This document shows positions 33,833 through 42,329 of a DNA stretch of 64,000 nucleotides, piece after piece. The position numbers and the translations under genes are program-made. Every line of letters begins with the position of its first letter. The stretch's first letter is position 1. The notes under the pieces are model-generated. The model did not search any database and was not told where the DNA came from. It saw nothing but the letters and a program-made list of their open reading frames with translations. Source of the DNA: Paraburkholderia humisilvae. Lineage in GTDB: Bacteria > Pseudomonadota > Gammaproteobacteria > Burkholderiales > Burkholderiaceae. The DNA lies in NCBI RefSeq assembly GCF_902859855.1, contig NZ_CADIKH010000002.1, positions 1 to 64,000 of the forward strand. Direction: 5' to 3'.

Positions 33833-34495
33833 ATGATGGCAACCCCTCACGCCGACGCTACGCGGCGTCCCGCGCGCCCGCACATCGCGCCGCCGCCCGT
33901 GGCCGGCGCGCGCCCGGTTCACCCGCTGTGGGTGCGCATCGGGCATTGGCTCAACGCGCTGGCCGCGATCGTGATGATGCTGTCGGGCTGGCGCATCTAC
34001 GACGCGTCGCCGGTTTTTCACGGCTTCGTGATTCCACCGAACCTGACGCTCGGCGGCTGGCTCGGCGGCGCGCTGCAATGGCACTTCGCGGCGATGTGGC
34101 TGCTGGTGTTCAACGGCATCGTGTATCTGGCGCTGAACATCGCCAGCGGACGGTTCTTTCGCAAGTTCATGCCGGTCTCGTCGCGCGCCGTTCTGCGCGA
34201 TCTGGGAGCCGCGCTGACCGGCAAGCTGTCGCATGCCGATCTGAACCACTACAACGCGGTGCAGAAGGTTGCGTATCTGTTCGTCATCTGCGATCTGATC
34301 GTGCTCGTGTTGTCGGGCCTCGCGATCTGGAAGTCGGTGCAGTTTCCGCTTTTGCGAGAATTGATGGGCGGCTACGACAACGCGCGCGTCGTGCACTTCT
34401 GCGCGATGGCGCTGATGGCGGGTTTTCTCGTCGTGCATCTGGTGATGGTCGCGCTGGTGCCGCGCTCGTTGCTCGCGATGCTTCGCGGTCGATAA
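33833..34495 (+). CDS. cytochrome b561-type membrane subunit
   Basis: A 220-residue haem-binding inner-membrane protein of the Ni/Fe-hydrogenase/formate-dehydrogenase b-type cytochrome family. Four membrane helices are seen, with candidate haem-ligand His residues in RIGHWLNALAAIV, LQWHFAAMWLLVFNGI, VVHFCAMALMAGF and LVVHLVMVAL. It would pass electrons between the quinone pool and the periplasmic molybdopterin protein encoded 10 bp downstream. ATG 33833 (or 33836) behind AAGAGGAATCG. The first 25 residues are a Pro/Ala-rich cytoplasmic tail. Confidence 0.85.
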   Translation: MMATPHADATRRPARPHIAPPPVAGARPVHPLWVRIGHWLNALAAIVMMLSGWRIYDASPVFHGFVIPPNLTLGGWLGGALQWHFAAMWLLVFNGIVYLALNIASGRFFRKFMPVSSRAVLRDLGAALTGKLSHADLNHYNAVQKVAYLFVICDLIVLVLSGLAIWKSVQFPLLRELMGGYDNARVVHFCAMALMAGFLVVHLVMVALVPRSLLAMLRGR

Positions 34496-34505
34496 GGAGA
34501 GCGTG

Positions 34506-35299
34506 ATGGGTGATCAATCCAGGCGCGGATTAGATGGCAAAGCGAGCCGCAAGCTCGACCGCCGATCGATCCTGCAAGACGCGAAGCGCGAACTGGCGAT
34601 GCCGTCGCGGCGCCTGTTCGGCAAGCAGTTGCTGACCTTGGGCGGGCTGTCGATGCTAACCGGCTGTTCGCTGACCGACGACGATTCCGTCAACAGGTTT
34701 CTGATGGCGGTGTCGCGGCTTAACGATCGTGCGCAAGCGTTCCTGTTCGATCCGACACAGCTTGCGCCGACCTATATGGAAGCGCAGATCACGCGGCCAT
34801 TTCCGTTCAATGCGTATTACAGCATCGACGATGTGCCGCATGTCGATGCGGCTGCATACCGTCTGCAACTGAGCGGCCTCGTCACCGGCAAACGGAGCTG
34901 GACGCTGCCTGAACTGTATGCGCTGCCGCACGCGGAACAGATCACGCGGCATATCTGCGTCGAAGGCTGGAGCGCGGTCGGCCGTGGGGCGGTACGCCGT
35001 TCAGCGATTTTCTGAAGCGCGTCGGCGCGGACACGAGTGCGAAGTACGTGGGCTTCAAATGCGCGGACGACTACTACGAGAGCATCGATATGCCGACCGC
35101 GCTGCATCCGCAGACGCTGCTCACGTTCGACTATGACGGCGAGCGACTGCCCGCGAAATATGGCTTCCCGATGAAGCTGCGGATGCCGACCAAGCTCGGC
35201 TACAAGAACCCGAAGCACATCGTCGAGATTTTCGTCACGAATACGTACCCCGGAGGCTATTGGAGCGACCAGGGGTACAACTGGTTCGGAGGCTCCTGA
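34506..35299 (+). pseudogene. molybdopterin-dependent oxidoreductase (SUOX/MsrP-like), frameshifted
   Basis: Reading from ATG 34506, the product has a twin-arginine-like signal with lipobox (SRRLFGKQLLTLGGLSMLTGC) and a sulfite-oxidase-fold molybdopterin domain including HICVEGWSAVGR, whose Cys is the expected molybdenum ligand. The frame then breaks after base 34985: GGCCGTGGGGCGG lacks one T compared with the expected Gly-Arg-Trp-Gly-Gly codons. The family sequence continues in the next frame from 34988 (TPFSDFLKRVGADTSAKY, KCADDYYESIDMPTALHPQT, ending GYWSDQGYNWFGGS). The intact protein would have about 264 residues. The rest of both halves is well conserved, so this is either a recent inactivating mutation or a sequencing or assembly error beside a G run. 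The partner cytochrome is intact. Confidence 0.85.
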
Positions 35300-35402
35300 T
35301 GCGCGTCAGCGTGCTCGCCACGACACGCAGCAGGAGCTTCGGAAGACACCCGGCAGCGCCGGTTTATTTCAAATCAGGCAGGACACACACACGGAGTCAA
35401 TC

Positions 35403-35648
35403 ATGAAGAAACTCGCAATGATCGCAGCGGCAGCGGCATGTCTCACGACCGGCACCGCCGCGTTTGCGCAGGCCAGCGGCGCGATGTCGAACGACGCGAT
35501 GGCGCAGGGCGCGATGTCGCACGACAGCATGTCCCACGACAGCATGTCGAAGGCCGGATCGAAGGACAAGATGAAGCACGACAAGATGAAGAAGGGCGGC
35601 GACGCGATGGGCATGGGTCACGAGGCATCGGGCGCGATGGCCCAATAA
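35403..35648 (+). CDS. pentapeptide MXKDX repeat protein
   Basis: An 81-residue exported protein. A signal peptide ends near TGTAAFAQA. The mature part repeats five-residue units of the type Met-x-(Lys/His/Asn)-Asp-x (MSNDA, MSHDS twice, KMKHDKMKKG), the hallmark of a small protein family common in Burkholderiales. The function is unknown. Being rich in Met, His, Asp and Lys, it could bind metal ions. The ribosome site is weak. It lies 100 bp after the molybdoenzyme pair but seems to be a separate unit with its own terminator. Confidence 0.85.
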   Translation: MKKLAMIAAAAACLTTGTAAFAQASGAMSNDAMAQGAMSHDSMSHDSMSKAGSKDKMKHDKMKKGGDAMGMGHEASGAMAQ

Positions 35649-35722
35649 GCACGGCGGCGCGCACGCGCCGGTCGGTTCGAGCCGCGACAGGCCGCCGGAG
35701 GAATCCGGCGGTTCACAGGAAG

Positions 35723-35760
35723 CCGGCACACGCATGCAAGCGTGCGCCGGTTTTGTCTTT
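35723..35760 (+). terminator. intrinsic terminator after the MXKDX gene
   Basis: CCGGCACACGC and GCGTGCGCCGG form an 11-bp stem with one mismatch around an ATGCAA loop, followed by TTTTGTCTTT. Confidence 0.8.
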
Positions 35761-36110
35761 CCGGCGCCCGCATTCGAATACGAACCGTGCGGCGTGCACG
35801 TTTCGTTACCATTCTGTCGACGGCGAGTAAAACGGTTACTGCATAATTGAGGGTCCGCTTGCGCTACCGGCTGCGAGTCGGTTGTGATCATCTTGTAGTC
35901 AGCGTTCCTGATCCACCCTTTGATCGACTTTTGACCCGCTTACCGGCGCGCGAGCCGTGCGTGCCCGCTGTTCTACCGTCCTACTGCCATGCGTTTCAGT
36001 CCTGCCTGCCTTGCCGCCGCCGCGCCCGTTTGCGCGGCGATCGTTGCCGTGTTGCCGCCGGGTTACGCTGGCCCGGCTTGCGCACCGACCGGCAGCGGCA
36101 GGTATGGCTC
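35761..36110. other. leader region before the second DMT transporter
   Basis: The transporter frame is open back to 35847, but the extra 88 codons translate to an Arg/Cys/Pro-rich segment with no membrane character, so it is taken as untranslated. A CATAAT hexamer near 35842 could be a -10; no matching -35 was found. Confidence 0.45.
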
Positions 36111-37028
36111 ATGCGCCTGAATCTTCCCGCGCGTTTCCCGTTCCGCTTGCCGCAATCGACCGGCGGGCGCATTGCGCTTGCGCTCGCGGTGGTCTATCTG
36201 GTCTGGGGCTCGACGTACCTCTGTGTGCACGTTGCGCTTGGCTCGTTTCCGCCGCTTCTGATGTCGGGCCTGCGCAACTTCTTCGCCGGCATGGGTCTTT
36301 TTATCTTCGCGGTGCGCCGCCGCCCGCCGTGGCCGCGCGTTGAGCAGGTGCGCAATGCGGCGCTGGTCGGCACGATGCTGGTCGGCCTGTCGAGCGGGAT
36401 GCTCGCGTATGGGATGCGTACCGTCGGCACCGGTACCGCGGCGGTGATGGTCGCGACTGTGCCGCTCTTTGCCACCGTGATCGCCGCGCTGGCCGGACGC
36501 CGTATCGCGCGCGGCGAGTGGTTCGCGGTCGGCCTTGGGCTCGTCGGCATCATGATCCTGAGTCACGGCGATACCGCGCCGGGCTCCGCCGGCGGTAGCC
36601 TCGCGATTCTCTGCGGCGCGCTGTTCTGGGCCGGCGGCGCGCATCTGGCCGGGCGGCTGTCGCTGCCGTCCGATCTGTTCTTGTCGACGGCACTGCAAAT
36701 CGGGCTTGGCGGCGCGATCTCGACGTTCGTCGCGTGGGTATCCGGCGAACGGATGCTCGAACTGCATTTTCTGCCGGTGGTCGCCTTTCTCTATCTGATG
36801 CTGATCGGCACGATGGCCGCGTATGTCGCGTACGGCTATCTGATCCGCCACACGAGTCCGATCATCGCGAGTAGCTGCATGTATGTGAATCCGCTCGTCG
36901 CGGTCGCGCTCGGCGCGCTGCTGCTCGCCGAGCCGGTCACGCGCTCGACGGTCGTCGCGACCGTCGTCATTCTGTCGAGCGTCGGCTTGTCGTTCTGGTT
37001 CGACTACCGGCGGCGTGCCCGTGCATAA
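36111..37028 (+). CDS. EamA/DMT-family transporter (YedA-like)
   Basis: A 305-residue inner-membrane protein with ten hydrophobic segments in two EamA repeats. IALALAVVYLVWGSTYLCVH at the start and CMYVNPLVAVALGALLLAEP near the end are typical of the YedA group of drug/metabolite transporters. The substrate is unknown. ATG 36111 was chosen since the family usually begins 20-25 residues before the VVYLVWGSTY helix. Unlike the DMT gene at 26.8 kb it is only distantly similar, so the two are not a recent duplication. Confidence 0.85.
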   Translation: MRLNLPARFPFRLPQSTGGRIALALAVVYLVWGSTYLCVHVALGSFPPLLMSGLRNFFAGMGLFIFAVRRRPPWPRVEQVRNAALVGTMLVGLSSGMLAYGMRTVGTGTAAVMVATVPLFATVIAALAGRRIARGEWFAVGLGLVGIMILSHGDTAPGSAGGSLAILCGALFWAGGAHLAGRLSLPSDLFLSTALQIGLGGAISTFVAWVSGERMLELHFLPVVAFLYLMLIGTMAAYVAYGYLIRHTSPIIASSCMYVNPLVAVALGALLLAEPVTRSTVVATVVILSSVGLSFWFDYRRRARA

Positions 37029-37467
37029 GCGGATCACGTACCGCGCTGCGTGATCCGTCCCATCCTGTTGAACGTGCGATCCCCCGCATGCGGTAACCGC
37101 TGCACGAGCCGTGTAACGCTGGCTCGCCGCGGCCCGTGCGCACGCGCTTGCGTTGCTGCGCGGCAAAGCGTTCCGATGAGAGCTTCTAACCGTTGAAAGT
37201 CCCTTATCTGACGGGTCACCTTTGATGTTTGCAGTGCGTAAGGCTTGCATGCGGCACACAGTTTGCTGAATGCGATCGTCCAAACGACGCGGACCGCGGC
37301 GATCGACGAGCACCGATTCGTCGCGCTCCACGACCAGGGACACGAAGGCATGCCGCCGTTTGGAAGGCTCGCTGCGCAACTGATCACAACAACCGGACGC
37401 GCATCGGTGCCTGCGGCAGGCCGCATATCAACGGGTGCGGGTATGCCCGCTTTCAGGGAGGTGGTCA
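37029..37467. other. intergenic region with terminator-like inverted repeat
   Basis: A perfect 8-bp inverted repeat GGATCACG...CGTGATCC at 37031-37056 starts two bases after the transporter stop codon and may act as a terminator although no T-run follows. The remaining 400 bp show no gene with credible coding character; the promoter of the downstream lipoprotein must lie here. Confidence 0.45.
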
Positions 37468-38253
37468 ATGAAGCTTATCCGTACGATTGCGACGCTGTTC
37501 GGTGCGGCATCCTTACTAGTGGCGTGCGGTGGAGGAGGCCATGACGCTGGCAAGGAACTCGGCCTGACCAATCCGGAGATGCACTTCGTGCACGCCATTC
37601 CGGGTGGCCCGACGGTCGATTTCCTCGTTAATGGAGCCGCATTGCAGTCGAACATCAGCTACAAGCAGGTGACGAACTTCGCGAACGTCAATACCGGACA
37701 GACGGTGGTCGGCTACGCGACGACGGGCAGCACGACCCTGCTGGCAAGCGGCACATTCTCCGACGTCGCGAACGGTCACGAGTACACGGTGATCGCGGTG
37801 CCGGGACTGACCGCGCCCGACATCGGTCTGATCGACGATCCGTTCGACAAGGGCTTGTTGTCGAACAGCGCGCGCGTGCGGTCGTTCAATGCGTCGGTGA
37901 ACGCGTCGAACGTCGACCTGTATCTGGTCCCGCAGGGCACCGACGTGAACACGGTCGGCCCGACGTTAGCGGGCGTGTCGTTCAAGAACGCGGTGCCGGC
38001 TTCCGGACAGGATTCGGTCTATGTGAACGGCGGTACGTACGTGCTGATCGCAACGACCGCGGGTAGCAAGACAGTGATTTTCCAGTCCGCTCCGTTTGCG
38101 CTCGCGAACAACGCGGACTGGCTCATCACGACGGTGCCGATTGCCGGCGCGCTTAGCCAGTTGCTGCCGAACCAGATTCACCTGCTGGTCGCGCAAGGCG
38201 GGAACACGTCGCAACCGGCGCTCGAATTGAGCAATACGTTGAACGGAGAATAA
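37468..38253 (+). CDS. DUF4397-domain lipoprotein
   Basis: A 261-residue lipoprotein; the signal MKLIRTIATLFGAASLLVAC puts the lipidated Cys at residue 20, followed by a Gly run. Two DUF4397-type beta domains follow: one begins MHFVHAIPGGPTVDFLVNGA, the second ARVRSFNASVNASNVDLYLV. The domain is found in cell-envelope proteins of many bacteria, but its role is unknown. Start ATG 37468 after AGGGAGGTGG, a strong ribosome site. A good terminator follows. Confidence 0.85.
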   Translation: MKLIRTIATLFGAASLLVACGGGGHDAGKELGLTNPEMHFVHAIPGGPTVDFLVNGAALQSNISYKQVTNFANVNTGQTVVGYATTGSTTLLASGTFSDVANGHEYTVIAVPGLTAPDIGLIDDPFDKGLLSNSARVRSFNASVNASNVDLYLVPQGTDVNTVGPTLAGVSFKNAVPASGQDSVYVNGGTYVLIATTAGSKTVIFQSAPFALANNADWLITTVPIAGALSQLLPNQIHLLVAQGGNTSQPALELSNTLNGE

Positions 38254-38282
38254 CGACGAGGCATCAGGGAGAAGCGGGAGTA

Positions 38283-38311
38283 GCGGCCCGCGTCGCGCGG
38301 GCCGCCTTTTT
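38283..38311 (+). terminator. intrinsic terminator after the DUF4397 gene
   Basis: A 10-bp perfect stem GCGGCCCGCG / CGCGGGCCGC with a TCG loop, followed by CTTTTT. Confidence 0.9.
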
Positions 38312-38350
38312 ACCGCATCGACGAACGACTAACGATTGAACGACTAACGA

Positions 38351-38491
38351 TTATTTGGCCTTTTCAGCGGTATCGCTGATCGCCTGACCGCCCTTCGAAA
38401 TATCCTGGCCGGCGCCGGAGACCGTGTTGCAAGCAGAGAGCGTGGCCGTGCCGGTGAACACGAACAGAAGCAAAGCGATGAGTCGAGTCAT
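38351..38491 (-). CDS. entericidin-family small lipoprotein
   Basis: A 46-residue lipoprotein: MTRLIALLLFVFTGTATLSAC places the lipidated Cys at residue 21, then NTVSGAGQDISKGGQAISDT, the consensus of entericidin A/B peptides. In E. coli these are a stationary-phase, osmotically induced antidote/toxin pair; single copies in Burkholderiales are usually viewed as envelope-stress lipoproteins. AAGGGGAAG provides the ribosome site. It points away from the DUF1328 genes. Confidence 0.88.
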   Translation of the reverse strand: MTRLIALLLFVFTGTATLSACNTVSGAGQDISKGGQAISDTAEKAK

Positions 38492-38715
38492 GAGTCTTCC
38501 CCTTATCAAGGATGCACGCTGGAACGCTTGCGCGCCGGGCGCGCCGCGTCTCGTTCGACCCGGCCGAATGCGCCAGCCGATCCGGTCTGATTGGCGCAGC
38601 AGCAAGCCGCATTCCCGCCCTGCACGGGGCGACGCGAAAATCAGCGCGCGTCGCGACTCAGGTCCGTTCCGTGCTAGCTACAGAATGTCGATCGCACTAT
38701 CCTGGAGAAGCCATC

Positions 38716-38892
38716 ATGCTGAAGTGGGCGCTGTTTTTTGCCATCGTGGCCGTGATTGCCGGATTGCTGGGCTTTACCGGCGTAGCAGCGGGCGCCGCGG
38801 CGATTGCGAAGATCCTGTTTATCGTGTTCGTCATTCTGTGCGTCGTGTTTCTCATACTCGGCTTTGTCGTGACGAAGAAGATCGTCGACTAG
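38716..38892 (+). CDS. DUF1328 small membrane protein, copy 1
   Basis: A 58-residue protein made of two membrane helices ([20 protein letters not shown] and [21 protein letters not shown]) joined by the conserved AAGAAAIAK turn, and a short basic end (VTKKIVD). DUF1328/YtjA proteins are small inner-membrane proteins of unknown function, often stress induced. The ribosome site is CTGGAGAAG. A second copy starts 55 bp downstream. Confidence 0.88.
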   Translation: MLKWALFFAIVAVIAGLLGFTGVAAGAAAIAKILFIVFVILCVVFLILGFVVTKKIVD

Positions 38893-38947
38893 CGGTCGCC
38901 AGTCGCGTACCACAACAACGCATCGTTGAAAAAAAGGGAGCGTCGCC

Positions 38948-39109
38948 ATGCTGCATTACGCACTCGTGTTCTTCGTGATCGCGATCATTGCCGCGGTATT
39001 CGGTTTTACTGGCATTGCGGCCGGCGCGGCCGAAATCGCGAAGATTCTGTTCTACATCTTTCTGGTGGTGTTCGTCGTCACGTTGTTGCTGGGCGTGTTC
39101 CGAACGTAG
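38948..39109 (+). CDS. DUF1328 small membrane protein, copy 2
   Basis: A 53-residue paralogue of the preceding gene: [20 protein letters not shown], then [20 protein letters not shown] and a C-terminal LLLGVFRT. It keeps the GFTG(I/V)AAGAA core but differs elsewhere, so the tandem duplication is not recent. Ribosome site AAGGGAGCG. Both copies are likely co-transcribed, possibly with the ferritin-like gene. Confidence 0.86.
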   Translation: MLHYALVFFVIAIIAAVFGFTGIAAGAAEIAKILFYIFLVVFVVTLLLGVFRT

Positions 39110-39190
39110 CCGCTGCAACTTTCCCGCAGGCGCGGCGGTACGCGACGAGCGTGCGCCGCGGTCCCCACCAATCGCATAAGGAGCCGTTAA

Positions 39191-39754
39191 ATGTCGAAGT
39201 CATTGGAAGCACAGGGCACGGCGACGAAAGGCCCATTCGTGATAGACCTCGAGAAGATTCGCACGCAGGCGCGCAAGGACATGGACGACGGTCCGGTCAC
39301 GCAAAGCTACAAGGCCGACCGCAATACGGTGCTCAAGCTGCTCAACGGTGCGCTCGCCACCGAAATTGTCTGCACGCTGCGGTATAAGCGTCACTACTTC
39401 ATGGCGAAGGGCATCAACTCGGAAGCCGTCGCACAGGAATTTCTCGAGCATGCGAACGAAGAGCAACAGCATGCGGACCAGCTCGCCGCACGCATCGTGC
39501 AACTGGGCGGTGCGCCGGATTTCTCGCCGGATAGCCTGACCGCCCGTTCGCACTCGGAATACAAGGAGGGCACCGATCTGACCGATATGATTCGCGAGAA
39601 TCTCGTCGCGGAGCGGATTGCGATCGACACGTATCGCGAGATGGTCCGTTACCTGGGCGACGCGGATACGACGACCCGCCGCATTTTCGAGGAAATTCTC
39701 GCAGTCGAAGAGGAGCACGCGGACGACATGGCCGATCTGCTCGCGCGCCGTTGA
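39191..39754 (+). CDS. ferritin-like protein (bacterioferritin/Dps type)
   Basis: A 187-residue four-helix-bundle protein of the ferritin-like superfamily. Iron-ligand patterns are placed as in bacterioferritin: a Glu in GALATEIVCTLRYKRHYF, the EFLEHANEEQQHADQLA motif (E-x2-H), a Glu in ENLVAERIAIDTYREMV and EEILAVEEEHADD near the C-terminus. The N-terminal 35 residues are an extension not part of the bundle. It probably stores or detoxifies iron in the cytoplasm. The start follows ATAAGGAGCC. Its position next to stress-type small membrane proteins suggests stationary-phase or stress expression. Confidence 0.88.
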   Translation: MSKSLEAQGTATKGPFVIDLEKIRTQARKDMDDGPVTQSYKADRNTVLKLLNGALATEIVCTLRYKRHYFMAKGINSEAVAQEFLEHANEEQQHADQLAARIVQLGGAPDFSPDSLTARSHSEYKEGTDLTDMIRENLVAERIAIDTYREMVRYLGDADTTTRRIFEEILAVEEEHADDMADLLARR

Positions 39755-39919
39755 CGATGCCGGTTCGTCGCCGTCGGTCGGGATAGACGCAGGTGCGGCG
39801 CAGTGGGCGCTAGCCGTTGTTGCAGACGCAACGTTCGCTGCACGCGCGCTCGGCGCCGAGCGCGGCGCCTGAGGACGCCCATGCGGGCGCGCCCGCCGAC
39901 GCCCATGCGGCGTGCGTGT

Positions 39920-41122
39920 TCATTGGGACGCCGCGACCGTGCCGCGCCCGGTGCGCCGATGGTTCCACGCGGCAATGCCGCTAAAAAGCAGCCCCGCGAC
40001 GCTCACGCCGACCCAGCCGAACCTCGGCCACACGAGCGCGGCGACCAGCGAGCCGAGCGCGCCGCCGATGAAATAGGCGACCATATACACGGTATTGACG
40101 CGGCTGCGCGCCTCGGGCTTGAGCGCATAAATGCGCGACTGGTTCGAGATCTGCGCGGCCTGTACGCCGATGTCCAGCACGATCACGCCGATCACGAGGC
40201 CGGTCAGGCTGGATCCCGACAGCGCGAACACGATGAACGATGCGGCGCAAAGCCCGATCGACAGTGTCACGACCGCGCGCGGACCGCGCCGGTCCGCGGA
40301 TTTGCCGGCGAGCGGCGCGGCGAGCGCGCCTGCCGCGCCGACAATGCCGAACAGACCGGTCGCCTGCGGCCCGAGATGGAACGGCGGGCCCGCAAGCAGC
40401 AGCGCGAGTGTCGACCAGAAAATGCTGAACCCTGCGAACAGCGATCCGCCGGTGACGGCCGCTTCGCGCAGCCCGCGCAATTCGACGCTCAGATGCCACA
40501 TCGACGCGAGCAACTGGCCATACGGCAGCGTCGACGTCGGTTTGCTGTGCGGCAGTCGCATGATGATCACGATGGACAGCACGATCAGCACCACGATCGA
40601 CACGCCGAACACCGCGCGCCAGCCGAAATATTCAGCGATAAAACCGGCCGCCGTCCGCGCGAGCAGAATGCCGAGCAACAAACCGCTCATCACGATGCCG
40701 ACCGCGTGACCGCGTTGCGATCCCGGTGCGATTTCGGCCGCGAATGGCACGGCCTGCTGGGCGATCGTCGCGAGTATGCCGATCGCGAGGCTCGCGGCCG
40801 CCAGGACCGCGAGTGTTGGCGCGAAGGTCGCGCACAGTAGCGCGACGCAGAGCGCGGCGGTTTGCAGAAGAATCAGCGCGCGCCGGTCGAAGCGGTCGCC
40901 AAGCGGCGCAAGCAGCAGCATGCCGCCCGCGTAGCCGAGTTGTGTTGCGGCCGGCACCACGCCGACCCACGCCGCGCTATGCGGATACGACTTGCGAAAA
41001 TCGTCGAGCAGCGGCTGGTTGTAGTAGATGTTCGCGACCGAGATACCGGCGATCGTCGCGAGGAGCAGCAGCAGGCCGCTTAGCGAGCGATCGGACGGAG
41101 CGGTGCTTTCGGAAGTGGACAT
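39920..41122 (-). CDS. MFS transporter (DHA1-type)
   Basis: A 400-residue major-facilitator protein with twelve membrane helices. SVANIYYNQPLLDDFRKSYP in the first loop and the family motif GDRFDRRALI after helix 2 are clear, and a second LAGKSADRRGPR motif follows helix 8. The type (related to E. coli YnfM/YgaY-like efflux proteins) exports drugs or metabolites; the substrate is unknown. ATG 41122 chosen because the family starts shortly before helix 1. No regulator is adjacent. Confidence 0.87.
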   Translation of the reverse strand: MSTSESTAPSDRSLSGLLLLLATIAGISVANIYYNQPLLDDFRKSYPHSAAWVGVVPAATQLGYAGGMLLLAPLGDRFDRRALILLQTAALCVALLCATFAPTLAVLAAASLAIGILATIAQQAVPFAAEIAPGSQRGHAVGIVMSGLLLGILLARTAAGFIAEYFGWRAVFGVSIVVLIVLSIVIIMRLPHSKPTSTLPYGQLLASMWHLSVELRGLREAAVTGGSLFAGFSIFWSTLALLLAGPPFHLGPQATGLFGIVGAAGALAAPLAGKSADRRGPRAVVTLSIGLCAASFIVFALSGSSLTGLVIGVIVLDIGVQAAQISNQSRIYALKPEARSRVNTVYMVAYFIGGALGSLVAALVWPRFGWVGVSVAGLLFSGIAAWNHRRTGRGTVAASQ

Positions 41123-41282
41123 GTGCGGCTGACGGGTTGAATCGGCGAAGCGCCTGATTGGCGGAGTGCACGATCGGCAGATGCCCGCTCGGCAGGGGAC
41201 GCGATCGGGGCCGATTGCACGCACGGCAGCATGGTGACCGGCCGCCGGCGCGCGGGGCGATGCATGCGCGATGCAAATGACA

Positions 41283-41323
41283 CATCGGGCACGCCCGGCG
41301 ACACCCACCGGGCGTGCCCGATG
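41283..41323. repeat. 16-bp perfect inverted repeat
   Basis: CATCGGGCACGCCCGG and its exact complement are separated by 9 bases. It lies between the phosphoesterase stop and the MFS gene, both read leftward, so the transcript would form a very stable hairpin. The lack of a T-run makes it an imperfect intrinsic terminator; Rho-assisted termination or mRNA protection is possible. The flanking 41123-41282 and 41324-41420 show no gene. Confidence 0.7.
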
Positions 41324-41420
41324 ATACCGGACGCGCGCCGATCGTGCATCGGCGGCGCAGCATCGCCGTGAGTGGCCTGCCGCTTCACCGCTTCAGTACC
41401 CGCGTGATGCCGGTGCGCGG

Positions 41421-42248
41421 TCAGTCGATCAGCGCGCCGGCGGGCTCATGGAACGGGTAGGGACCGTCGCCTTGATCGACATACGCATGATGCGTGACGA
41501 GTCCCGTCGCCGCATCGTACCAATGCAGCGCGAACGCTGGCGCTTCCATGCGAAACACGGACGGTGCATCGTCGCGCAGATCGAGCGCCACCTGATGCGC
41601 GGGCGCCGGTACCGCCGACGCGATCGTGCCGCCGAAGCGCACGAACATCGGCCGGTGCACGTGTCCGCAGATCACACGCTCGACGTTCGGATGGCGTGCG
41701 ATCAGCGTTTCGACTTCGCGCGCGGCGGCGGGGTCGAGGCGCACTTGATCCATATGACCGATGCCGGACACGAACGGCGGGTGGTGCAGCGCGACGATCA
41801 CCGGCTTGCCGCTCGCCGCGTCGAGCTGCGCGGCGAGCCACGCGAGGCGCGTGGCGCACAGCGTGCCGCCGCTCGCGCCAGGCACGATCGAATCGAGCGC
41901 GAGCACGCGCAACGCGCCGACATCGAACGCGTATTGCACGAATTCACCCCCCGCGAACAGTTCCTGCCGTTCGCTGAACACCGTGCGCAATGCGGCGCGG
42001 TCATCGTGATTGCCGACCAGCAGGTAATAGGGAATCTGCAACGGCTCGAGCAGCGCTTTCAGATGTTCGTATTGTTCGACGTCGCCCTGATCGACCAGAT
42101 CGCCGGTGACGATCACGGCGTTCGGGCGCGGCACGAGTGCGTTGAGCGCCGCCACGCAACGGCTGAAGTAGGCGGCGGTATCGACGCGGCGATAGGCGAG
42201 TGCGCCGGGGCGTTTGATATGCAGGTCGCTGATCTGGGCTAGCAGCAT
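41421..42248 (-). CDS. metallophosphoesterase (CpdA/GpdQ-like phosphodiesterase)
   Basis: A 275-residue binuclear metallophosphoesterase. The full set of metal-ligand motifs is present: QISDLH (residues 5-10), VTGDLVDQG, LLVGNHDDR, ALHHPPF and CGHVHRPMF. The type includes cyclic-AMP phosphodiesterase CpdA and glycerophosphodiesterase GpdQ. It is the last gene, 81 bp after the ATPase, in the LacI-controlled ABC importer cluster, so it may cleave a phosphodiester related to the imported substrate. That link is inference. Confidence 0.9.
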   Translation of the reverse strand: MLLAQISDLHIKRPGALAYRRVDTAAYFSRCVAALNALVPRPNAVIVTGDLVDQGDVEQYEHLKALLEPLQIPYYLLVGNHDDRAALRTVFSERQELFAGGEFVQYAFDVGALRVLALDSIVPGASGGTLCATRLAWLAAQLDAASGKPVIVALHHPPFVSGIGHMDQVRLDPAAAREVETLIARHPNVERVICGHVHRPMFVRFGGTIASAVPAPAHQVALDLRDDAPSVFRMEAPAFALHWYDAATGLVTHHAYVDQGDGPYPFHEPAGALID

Positions 42249-42329
42249 GAAAGCCTCTGACTGTTCACGAAAGGAGCAAGGGACGGATGGCGCATGGGGT
42301 CTCGCCGGCGCGTGTCACGAAGTGTTGCG

